Assembly (NCBI GenBank): GCA_030610965.1 | Contig: JAUWQU010000126.1 | Span: 1 to 8,433 of the forward strand | Length of the DNA: 8,433 nt | Source: Phycisphaerae bacterium | GTDB lineage: Bacteria > Planctomycetota > Phycisphaerae > SM23-33 | Direction: 5' to 3' | Shown here: one piece after another, positions 1 to 6,112 of the stretch | Position numbering within the stretch: the stretch's first letter is position 1 | How the letters are laid out: each line of letters opens with the position of its first letter | Notes under the pieces: model-generated | The model's input: the letters and a program-made list of their open reading frames with translations, nothing else | What the model was told of the DNA's origin: nothing | Databases searched by the model: none | Translations under genes and position numbers: made by a program

Positions 1-447
1 CCGCCCCCCGGCAGAGCCGCCCGCCGGCCCGAGGGGTGCCCGGAAAATCAAATTTCCTATCAGTGAAGATTCTCGAGACCCCGGCTTGTCGCTGACTGCG
101 GCTATTTTGATGTCCTGAATCCAATAGTCCGGCCCATCTACCGCACCAAAGTCCTTGGCGCTCTCAAGCCCGCTAACGATCACGGTGTCGCCCTCAGCAA
201 AACCCGGATTTCGCTCCGGGAAGTCGATCGGCCGGTAGATGACATGGAGCACCTCCGATCCTCTCGTAAGTTTCGCAGCACAGTACTCAACGTGAAACAT
301 GCTTCCCGTTTCCTCATCGATCGTGCTGGAGTGGTACAGAGCGATCTCCGTCTTCTCGACCACCCACCCGGGCCGGCTATTCGCTCCCGTGCAGGATGCG
401 AACCACGCAACGGCCACGATGGGGACGGCATGGAAGAGAATCCTCAT
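1..447 (-). CDS. Predicted lipoprotein of unknown function, 3' end beyond the window
   Basis: An open frame starts with ATG at 447 and stays open for 149 codons to base 1, so the C-terminus is missing. The N-terminus is a lipoprotein signal: Met-Arg, a hydrophobic stretch, then a lipobox-like Phe-Ala-Ser-Cys with Cys at residue 19, followed by TGANSRPG. The product should be lipidated and membrane-anchored. A GGAGG-type ribosome binding site lies at 456-460, eight bases before the ATG, which fixes the start. The mature part has a beta-rich look; residues about 93-123 contain the phrases EGDTVIVSG and DYWIQDIKIA, which could belong to a small beta-barrel, but I do not recognise the family. It begins 41 bases after the transglycosylase stop, so the two are probably co-transcribed and both act at the cell envelope. 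The last visible residues are Gly/Ala/Ser/Pro-rich, which may be a linker or the approach to the end. Reality of the gene is fairly sure; function is unknown. Confidence 0.72.
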   Translation of the reverse strand, partial: MRILFHAVPIVAVAWFASCTGANSRPGWVVEKTEIALYHSSTIDEETGSMFHVEYCAAKLTRGSEVLHVIYRPIDFPERNPGFAEGDTVIVSGLESAKDFGAVDGPDYWIQDIKIAAVSDKPGSRESSLIGNLIFRAPLGPAGGSAGGR

Positions 448-488
448 ATCATAATCCTCCCAAGTTGCACCGACAGCGAGCCGCCAAC

Positions 489-1085
489 TCATTCGGAAGA
501 CTCAGACGGCAATCTGAGATCGTGGTTCCCGAGGATTCTGCGGCAGTACCGCACCGTCGAGGCCGGGGCGATTCTTGCAACGAGCTCGCGGGCGGACATA
601 TCCGGATACCTCTTCTGGGCCTTGAGCAGCCTGGTCGGGCCCATGTGGTACGCCGCCAGGGCCAAGTACACGTCGCCGTCAAACTTGTCGATGAGGATGC
701 GCAAATAAGCCGTGCCGATTTCGATGTTGTAGTTCGGATCGAACAGATCGCCCTCGTCGACATGCCACAGCCGGCGGACCTCCTCCACCGTCACGGGCGT
801 GATCTGCATCAGGCCCCTAGCGTTCCTGTTCGAGACAGCCCGTGGGTCGCCGCCGCTCTCGGCCCGGATGACATCCCGCACGAGCTCGGCCGGCAGGGCG
901 TTCTCGTACGAATACTTCCAGATGATGGGTCCGTACTGCCCCAGCCGTGCCCCAATCTGCCGATCCCGCTGCCAAAGGGCAACCCAGTACAGCCCCCCCG
1001 CCGCGGCGGCGAGAGCGGCGGCGACAATCGAGAACACAACAACGCGTCTACATGGTCTTCTCAACGTTCCTCTCACAGATTCCAA
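489..1085 (-). CDS. Membrane-anchored lytic transglycosylase (SLT domain, GH23-like)
   Basis: This 198-residue protein should cleave the MurNAc-GlcNAc bond of peptidoglycan without water, giving 1,6-anhydro ends, outside the cytoplasmic membrane. Residues 1-16 are basic and 17-37 form one transmembrane segment, so it is probably membrane-tethered with the domain outside. The Slt70-type domain fills residues about 50-188. The catalytic Glu is E76 in AESGG, followed by GLMQITP at 91-97, NIEIGTAYL at 120-128 and AAYHMGP at 144-150, which stands where the family usually has AAYNAGP. About 200 residues with a single catalytic domain is typical of small transglycosylases. The start is uncertain: the longest frame opens with TTG at 1085, while GTG at 1076 and TTG at 1064 are alternatives, the last preceded by a GAGAGGA sequence only four bases away. 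All keep the membrane segment. The lipoprotein gene follows 41 bases downstream. Family assignment is firm; substrate preference and cellular role are not visible. Confidence 0.93.
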   Translation of the reverse strand: MESVRGTLRRPCRRVVVFSIVAAALAAAAGGLYWVALWQRDRQIGARLGQYGPIIWKYSYENALPAELVRDVIRAESGGDPRAVSNRNARGLMQITPVTVEEVRRLWHVDEGDLFDPNYNIEIGTAYLRILIDKFDGDVYLALAAYHMGPTRLLKAQKRYPDMSARELVARIAPASTVRYCRRILGNHDLRLPSESSE

Positions 1086-1166
1086 CCGTCATCCAGCGGG
1101 CGCGGGAACCGCCGCCGCTGGTCACAAACCTGCTCGTTTCGGTGAATCGGTATCCCGAGGATTAGC

Positions 1167-1186
1167 CGCGACCCAAAAGGGTCGCG
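1167..1186 (-). terminator. Hairpin in the intergenic region, possible terminator of the TPR operon
   Basis: A perfect 8-bp stem (CGCGACCC / GGGTCGCG) closes a 4-base loop that reads TTTT on the minus strand. It lies about 220 bases after the stop of the large TPR gene and about 80 bases before the transglycosylase, so it could separate two transcripts. No T-run follows the stem, so classical Rho-independent termination is doubtful. An RNA-stabilising or regulatory hairpin is equally possible. Confidence 0.35.
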
Positions 1187-1250
1187 ACTCATCCGTCGGG
1201 CGTTCGTATTCCGGGTTTCCAGTTCCCGGTCGCCGAGGGTATGCGTTTAC

Positions 1251-1286
1251 GGGACCTATAGGACCAATGAGGCCTATGGGTCTGGG
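1251..1286. repeat. Degenerate 9-base tandem repeat, four units
   Basis: Four consecutive 9-base units are visible: GGGACCTAT, AGGACCAAT, GAGGCCTAT and the more diverged GGGTCTGGG. They lie in the 321-base gap (1086-1406) between the transglycosylase and the large TPR gene. No convincing gene is seen in that gap; it holds this repeat, the hairpin at 1167-1186, a TTCCGGG/TTTCCAG/TTCCCGG run at about 1209-1229 and the 7-base repeat at 1377-1404. From memory, similar short GGGACCTAT-like arrays occur between genes of planctomycete-type genomes. Function unknown. Confidence 0.55.
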
Positions 1287-1376
1287 TATAGCAAGGCTAT
1301 TTCGAACGCTGGTAGCGACTCGGGTCTTCAGCTCCGCGTTGCGGTTCCGGGTACCGACTTCCGTTGTTTGCCTTTG

Positions 1377-1404
1377 ACCGGCTACCGGCTACTGGCTACT
1401 GTCT
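1377..1404. repeat. 7-base tandem repeat abutting the stop of the large TPR gene
   Basis: Four head-to-tail heptamers are present: ACCGGCT, ACCGGCT, ACTGGCT and ACTGTCT. The array ends two bases before the TGA of the TPR gene (1407-1409), so on the minus strand it is the first sequence of the 3' untranslated region. Slippage-type expansion of a gene-end sequence is the simplest explanation. No function can be read from it. Confidence 0.7.
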
Positions 1405-1406
1405 CC

Positions 1407-4400
1407 TCAGAATTGGTACATTCGTATCCACGCGATCTGGGCCTTGGCGAACTCGGCGCCCTTGCCCTTCGGATACTTGGCAAGGTAGCTTTCGTAGGCG
1501 TCGAGGGCCTTGTCCCAGGCCTTGGTTTCGACGTGGCAGCGGGCGACGGCGAGCATCGCATCCTCGACCCGCTTGTCCTTGGGGTAGTTGTAGACGAACT
1601 GCTGGTAGGCCTTGATCGCCTCGTCGTAGTTGCTCTCCTTGAGGTAATACGCCCCGACCTCGTAGAGGGCGTCGACGGCCTCGGGGGTCGCGCCGTACCG
1701 GGCCAGCAACTCCTGGTAGGCCTTGATCCCGTTTTCCGGGTCCTTGAGGTACTGGATGTAAATCGTGCCGATCCGCAGCAGCGCGTTGCCGGTCATGTCG
1801 CCCGTCTTGAAGTCGTCCACCACCTTGCGGTAGGCCTGGATCGCGCGGAACAGGTCGGCGTTGACGCGGTCGCGGGTCGAGCCGCTCGTAAGCACGCCCA
1901 GTGCGTCGGGGCCCCAGATGTCTTCCGACGCCTCGGGCCCGGCCGGGGCCTTGGGCCAGTACGCCCGCCGAAGCTCCATGTCCGCCAGCAGAAGACGCCG
2001 CTCGGCCAGACTGCGCCGTTTGAGAACGATCCGCCGATCATCCAGCTTGCCCAGCGCACGGGCCGTGTACTCGTACGTGTGCCCGATCCAGAATTGCGAA
2101 TCGTCGGCGAGCCGGCTGTCGGGGTAGCCCTTGATCGCCTGGGCGAACGCCTTCCGGGCGGCCGGGAAATTCTCCACCTTCAACAAGGCTGTCCCGGCCG
2201 TGTACAACCCATCCACCGCACGCACGTGCTTGGGATAGTTCTCGCCCACCTTCCGGAACTCGACGGCCGCCTTCGTGTAGTTCTTGAACTTCTGATAGAG
2301 AATGACCGCGAGTTGGTACTGGGCCTCGGCGGCCTTGGTCTTCTCGGGATTGTTCGTGACGAAGTCCTGGTATTGGCGGATCTCGTCGAGCATGGCGATC
2401 CGCTGCTTGCAGAGCTCGGCCTGCGAGTACTTGGGGAACTTCTTGAGGTAGAGCTCGTACTGCTCGCGGGCCTGCTTCCACCGGCCGAGGTTCTCCAGGC
2501 ACGACGCCAGCTCGATGTACGCCAGCGAGGTCTGGTCGCCCTTGGGGTAATCCTCGATCACCTCGGTGTAGGCGCCGATGGCCTCCTCGAACAGCAGATT
2601 GTCCCGCAGCAGCCGGGCCGTGCTGATCAGCGCCTGGTTGGCCAGGCTCTTGGTGGGAAACAGGTTGATGAACATGCGGTAGGCGGCGATGGCGTCGCGG
2701 GCCCGGCCGGCCTGTTCCAGCCGACGCGCGATCTGGAAGATGGCCGGGTGCACGAACCGTCCGCGCAGCACGCCGCTGCCGTCGGCTCGGTCGCCGCGCG
2801 GCTCGGCGTCGGTCGCGGCGCTGATCTCGTTGAACGTATTTTCTACCTCATAGAGCTTCGCCTGGGTCTTCAACCCGAGAATGCCGTCCGGCTTGAGAGC
2901 GTTTCGCTTTTGAAAGTCCAGCAGGTTCGCGTAGCCGAGCCGTTCCAGCCGCCGGCCCAGTTCCATCTGCCTGTAGGGAAGCTCGGCCGGGTACCGCGAC
3001 GAATACTCCGCGTAGACCGAAAGCGCCTCCAGGGGATCGTTGAGCGACTTCTCGTAGAGCCTGGCTACCTTCAGCAGTGCATCGCGGCCCTGGGGCAAAT
3101 GCGGATACCGCCGGGCCACCTCGCGGTACAGTCCGGCCGCCATCTCCCACTGCTTTACGTGCTCGAACAGCTCGGTGATGTTCACCAGTCGGGCCAGGCA
3201 CTCTTCAGGCCGGGCCGGGAGCGTGGTCAGGTAATGGTCCTTGGCCTTGAGCAGCAATGGCAGGGCCTGGTCCGGCTGGGCCAGCGCGATGAGCTTCTGC
3301 GCCTCGACGAGGTAGCACCGCCCGCGCAGCTCGCCGGCCCGGGCGCGGTCGGCGAACTGGCCCACCTTCCCGGCCGTCAGCGAATCCAGCAGCTTGTGCG
3401 CCTCGGCCACCTTCCGCGACACGCCGGCCGACTTGTCGTCCACGACCGCCCGTGCGAGCAGTGCCTCGACGGTCAGCAGCCGCGTCTCGGTCGCAAGGGC
3501 TGCGTCGTCGGTCTTGTATCGTTTCAGCACGCCGAGCAGGCCGTCCAGCGTGTCGGCGCCATGGCTCATTCGAGCGACCTGCCCCAGCCGGCCCAGCACC
3601 GCCGACCCCCGCTCGTAGTCAGGCGAAATCTTGAGCAACTCGCCGAGGTACTCCACCGCCCGCGGGTTCCAGGTCGGCCAATCGAACTTTCCCGCCGTGG
3701 CCAGGTCGATCAATTGCTCCAGCACCAACCGGCGTGCCGGCGCCGCCGTCGTCGCGCCCAGAAGCTCCGCGAACGCCGTCGTCCGCTCCGGACCGGTCAG
3801 GCCGCGAGCGTCGATCGTCGCCAGGTGGAACCGCGCCGTCTGCCGCACGGCCGGGGCGTCCAGCTTGTCATTGCCCGCCACCTGCCGCAGCAGCCGACGT
3901 GCGGCGTCGAGCTGTCCCGTCCGGGCATCAAGCTTGGCGATCGCAATCGCCGACCGCGCCGCCCAGACGCTGTCCGGCGCCGTCGCCATCGCTCCGTCGA
4001 AGAAAGACCTCGCAGCCGCCTCGGACCGCCCGCCCGCCGATCGCTCGGAATCACGAATCGCAAGCCGGCCGCGGAGATAGAGTATGCGCGCCTTCTGGGC
4101 ATTCGTCGCGGCCCGCTGGCCGGCGGCGTCCAGCAGGGCCTCGGTGCCGCTGAAGACGCCCTTGTCAATCAGCCGGGAAATCGTCGCCAACTGCGTGTCG
4201 AGGTCCAGGGCCTGGGCGGTGAGTCGGCCGACGACGAGCTTGGCCCGCTGGCCGTCGGGCTGCTCGGCGAGAATCTCCCGCCAGAGCCGAAGCGACTTCT
4301 CCAACTGGCAGTCCGCCAAGTACGCCTCAGCCAAAGCCGTGCGCGCTTCGATGGACGGGTTCTGCTTCACACGTTTCTGAAGTTCATCGATGCTCGGCCC

Positions 4401-4496
4401 GGCAAAAGCGGCCGAAACGCAGAGCAGCGAGGAGAACATCACGATCAGCAAAGGAGCATTGAACATTCGAACATTGGTCATTCGAGCATTTCTCAT
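1407..4496 (-). CDS. Large exported TPR protein (1029 aa)
   Basis: The start is ATG at 4496, overlapping the upstream stop as ATGA and preceded by GGAGG at 4504-4508 with seven bases spacing. The open frame extends 85 codons further upstream, but that stretch is an Arg/Gly/Ala-rich shadow of the upstream gene. A signal peptide is clear: basic residues 1-10, hydrophobic 15-31, likely signal peptidase I site after AFA (about residue 32). The rest is mostly helix-turn-helix TPR units, best seen at about 585-615, 621-655, 658-690, 722-755, 760-792, 905-935, 941-972 and 978-1010. They resemble the YbgF/BamD-type TPRs of envelope proteins, with motifs such as EAIGAYTEVIEDYPKGDQ. Residues about 517-549 (FQKRNALKPDGILGLKTQ) resemble a peptidoglycan-binding type 1 motif. 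It is probably a periplasmic scaffold that holds partner proteins, perhaps at the cell wall. It is translationally coupled to another TPR protein and upstream of a lytic transglycosylase. Exact partners are unknown. Confidence 0.93.
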   Translation of the reverse strand: MRNARMTNVRMFNAPLLIVMFSSLLCVSAAFAGPSIDELQKRVKQNPSIEARTALAEAYLADCQLEKSLRLWREILAEQPDGQRAKLVVGRLTAQALDLDTQLATISRLIDKGVFSGTEALLDAAGQRAATNAQKARILYLRGRLAIRDSERSAGGRSEAAARSFFDGAMATAPDSVWAARSAIAIAKLDARTGQLDAARRLLRQVAGNDKLDAPAVRQTARFHLATIDARGLTGPERTTAFAELLGATTAAPARRLVLEQLIDLATAGKFDWPTWNPRAVEYLGELLKISPDYERGSAVLGRLGQVARMSHGADTLDGLLGVLKRYKTDDAALATETRLLTVEALLARAVVDDKSAGVSRKVAEAHKLLDSLTAGKVGQFADRARAGELRGRCYLVEAQKLIALAQPDQALPLLLKAKDHYLTTLPARPEECLARLVNITELFEHVKQWEMAAGLYREVARRYPHLPQGRDALLKVARLYEKSLNDPLEALSVYAEYSSRYPAELPYRQMELGRRLERLGYANLLDFQKRNALKPDGILGLKTQAKLYEVENTFNEISAATDAEPRGDRADGSGVLRGRFVHPAIFQIARRLEQAGRARDAIAAYRMFINLFPTKSLANQALISTARLLRDNLLFEEAIGAYTEVIEDYPKGDQTSLAYIELASCLENLGRWKQAREQYELYLKKFPKYSQAELCKQRIAMLDEIRQYQDFVTNNPEKTKAAEAQYQLAVILYQKFKNYTKAAVEFRKVGENYPKHVRAVDGLYTAGTALLKVENFPAARKAFAQAIKGYPDSRLADDSQFWIGHTYEYTARALGKLDDRRIVLKRRSLAERRLLLADMELRRAYWPKAPAGPEASEDIWGPDALGVLTSGSTRDRVNADLFRAIQAYRKVVDDFKTGDMTGNALLRIGTIYIQYLKDPENGIKAYQELLARYGATPEAVDALYEVGAYYLKESNYDEAIKAYQQFVYNYPKDKRVEDAMLAVARCHVETKAWDKALDAYESYLAKYPKGKGAEFAKAQIAWIRMYQF
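4452..4496 (-). repeat. 15-base tandem repeat at the start of the large TPR gene
   Basis: Three in-frame 15-base units begin exactly at the start codon. On the minus strand each reads ATG-NNN-AAT-GNT-C, and they encode MRNAR, MTNVR and MFNAP. The tetramer CATT recurs on the plus strand at 4457, 4464, 4472, 4479, 4487 and 4494, spacings 7, 8, 7, 8, 7. The array supplies three in-frame ATG codons (4496, 4481, 4466), all placed before the hydrophobic core of the signal peptide. The ribosome binding site favours the first. Confidence 0.8.
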
Positions 4497-5875
4497 TTCG
4501 TCACCTCCGTCTTTTCCCGGAGGACTTTGAGCGTGTTGTTCAGTTCGTCGATGTCCTCGGCGTCCGGCAGCAGCTCCACCAGCCGGGCGTAGTACTCGGC
4601 CGCCCGTTTGTCGTCGCCGACGGCAACGTACAGCCCCGCCAACGGCCGAAGCACGGACTCCGCCACGGGCTGCTCGGCCTCGGCCCGTTTGAGCATCGCG
4701 ATCGCGTCGCGGCGTTTGCCCTCGCTTCGCAGCACGGCGGCCGCCTTGCACAGGTAGTCCGCCACGACCCTCGCGTCGAAGCCGCCCGTGCGTTTGCCCT
4801 CGGCGAGGAACTTGCGGAGCTCGCCGAAACGCTTCGTCACCACAAGCAGCCGGGCCTGTAGGTCCCGCACCTCAGGCCGAGCCTGGTCTTTCGCCGACAT
4901 CGTCTGGAGGTGGCGCATCGCGCGGTCGTACTCCCCGGCCGCGCTGCAACCCGTAGCGGCCATGTAGAGCCCGTCGCCGTCACGCTTGTTCCCCTTGAGC
5001 AGTTGCAGGCCCTCGTGCAACGCGCAGTACCGCGTGGCAACAAGGAACTTTCCCGTCTGGCCCGGGGCCTTGGCAAGCACGACCTCGCCGTCGATCACGT
5101 CGTCGACCTTGACCTTCCCGCTCAGGCGCTTGGCCAGCACCGGCCCGGTGAACTTGTGCTGGAGCAGGTACGCCCGGCCCAGCAGCAGGTGAAGCTCCTT
5201 GGAATCAAGTCCCGCTTCCTGGGCCATCAGCAGATATTTCTCCGCCAGTGCCCCGCCGCCGCGGTCAAGGTGAATCCGCCCGAGCAGCAGGCTATAGGAC
5301 GGGTCGCGAATGTCCTGGGTCAGGGCCGAGGTCAGATACGTCTTGGCCTTGGCGAGATTGCCCAGCTCGTAATAGCATCGGCCCAGCGCCCCGGCCGTCA
5401 CGGCCTCGGGCTTGAGACGATACGCATGCTGGAGACACTTCAGGGCCTCTTTGTTTTTGCCCGCCTTTTGGAGCAGTTGCCCGGCCAGGCTGTTAGCCTC
5501 GGGATTCTCGGGGTCGGATTCGAGCACGTTCTTCAGCACGGCCAGTGCGTCATCCGGCCGATCCGTGTGCAGGTATGCCCGCGAGAGGATCAGCCTGTCC
5601 TGAATGCCCGCCCTGCCCGCTCGGTACGCGGGCTCGAGCATTTTCGCGGCCTTGGCGTACTCCCCGCGTGCGTAGGTCTTGACCGCCTCGACGTTCTCGC
5701 CGACGGCGGGCAAAGTCCCGAGCTTGTCACGGGGCGCCGTCGGCAGCTGCGTTTCCGGTGGTGGTGACGGGTCGGCCGGTTGGGTAGCCGGCGTCTGTGC
5801 GAGCGTGGTGCCAGGCCACGCCGAGCCGAGTAGACATACGATAAGACATAATGCAATTAGAGAGGTGAGCCGCAT
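4493..5875 (-). CDS. Exported TPR protein (460 aa)
   Basis: The ATG at 5875 is preceded by a purine-rich AGGAAAGGG about seven bases upstream, and a likely promoter lies at 5915-5943. Residues 1-26 are a signal peptide (MRLTS, a Leu/Ile/Cys core, cleavage probably near TLA-Q). A Pro/Thr-rich linker of about 25 residues (QPADPSPPPETQ) follows. TPR-like helical pairs cover about 63-240 and 372-436; clear ones include residues 92-122, 127-156 (EALKCLQHAYRLKPEA) and 407-436 (KRAAEYYARLVELLPDA). A segment at about 241-300 does not look like TPR and contains beta-like KVDDVIDGEVVLAKAP. The protein should lie outside the cytoplasmic membrane as an assembly or adaptor protein. Its last codons overlap the ATG of the next TPR gene, so the two are made together and may form a complex. 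No enzyme motif is seen. Confidence 0.93.
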   Translation of the reverse strand: MRLTSLIALCLIVCLLGSAWPGTTLAQTPATQPADPSPPPETQLPTAPRDKLGTLPAVGENVEAVKTYARGEYAKAAKMLEPAYRAGRAGIQDRLILSRAYLHTDRPDDALAVLKNVLESDPENPEANSLAGQLLQKAGKNKEALKCLQHAYRLKPEAVTAGALGRCYYELGNLAKAKTYLTSALTQDIRDPSYSLLLGRIHLDRGGGALAEKYLLMAQEAGLDSKELHLLLGRAYLLQHKFTGPVLAKRLSGKVKVDDVIDGEVVLAKAPGQTGKFLVATRYCALHEGLQLLKGNKRDGDGLYMAATGCSAAGEYDRAMRHLQTMSAKDQARPEVRDLQARLLVVTKRFGELRKFLAEGKRTGGFDARVVADYLCKAAAVLRSEGKRRDAIAMLKRAEAEQPVAESVLRPLAGLYVAVGDDKRAAEYYARLVELLPDAEDIDELNNTLKVLREKTEVTK

Positions 5876-5914
5876 TGGAATTCCCTTTCCTGTCCCAGCC
5901 AGCGTTATAAAATG

Positions 5915-5943
5915 AAGTTACTCCACCGGGCGCGGGCTGTCAA
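5915..5943 (-). promoter_or_regulatory. Predicted sigma70-type promoter for the TPR operon
   Basis: On the minus strand a consensus -35 box TTGACA (5938-5943) is followed after exactly 17 bases by TAACTT (5915-5920), which keeps the important T, A and final T of a -10 box. Transcription would start near 5908, about 33 bases before the ATG at 5875. A TATAAC sequence nearer the gene sits 28 bases from the -35 box and is too far to pair with it. Prediction only. Confidence 0.5.
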
Positions 5944-5965
5944 GCACAATGAAAAAGGGTAACTC

Positions 5966-5995
5966 TTCAGCCGTCTGCAACGGGAAGATTATAAT
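5966..5995 (+). promoter_or_regulatory. Predicted promoter for the ParB-radical SAM gene
   Basis: A perfect TATAAT lies at 5990-5995 on the plus strand, with a weak -35 candidate TTCAGC at 5966-5971 (18-base spacer). A start of transcription near 6002 would give a leader of about 110 bases if translation begins at 6113. It is divergent from the TPR promoter, whose -35 box is only about 25 bases away. Confidence 0.45.
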
Positions 5996-6006
5996 CGAGG
6001 CAGGCT

Positions 6007-6020
6007 CCGTTGTCAAACGG
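6007..6020. promoter_or_regulatory. Inverted repeat just after the predicted transcription start, possible operator
   Basis: CCGTT and AACGG flank the 4-base loop GTCA, 11 bases after the TATAAT box. The position suits an operator or a small leader hairpin for the ParB-radical SAM gene. AACGG also occurs at 5979-5983 and again shortly before the ATG at 6113. The arms are only five bases, so chance is a real possibility. Confidence 0.25.
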
Positions 6021-6112
6021 TAGCGGCGGACTTGTTTTGTGGCACGGGTCGGGGTGGGCTGTGTTTTGGTCCGCGTTTTGCACAGTTGTTTGGCATGCGG
6101 CAACGGACGAGC

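Noticed and set aside
396..1145. A 249-codon plus-strand frame
   Set aside because: It is antisense to the lytic transglycosylase, whose catalytic motifs are plain, and its composition is Arg/Gly/His/Pro-rich.
1368..4592. A 1074-codon open frame on the plus strand, antisense to the large TPR gene
   Set aside because: It mirrors the GC-rich third positions of the minus-strand gene. Its translation is Arg/Leu/Gly/Val-rich without domains, while the minus frame has a signal peptide, a ribosome binding site and clear TPR units.
4497..4751. N-terminal extension of the large TPR frame up to 4751
   Set aside because: The extra 85 residues are an Arg/Gly/Ala-rich shadow of the upstream gene. The ATG at 4496 has a strong ribosome binding site and starts a signal peptide.
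4910..5767. A 285-codon plus-strand frame
   Set aside because: It is the shadow of the 460-residue TPR gene, with no signal or domain of its own.
5915..5968. Possible inverted repeat AAGTTAC ... GTAACTCTT between the divergent promoters
   Set aside because: The arms are short, need a gap to align and are 38 bases apart, so chance is likely.
6032..6112. TTG start for the ParB-radical SAM gene
   Set aside because: The 27 added residues (MFCGTGRGGL...) look like translated leader DNA, and GGCGGA is only one base from the TTG. ATG 6113 or 6095 is more sensible.
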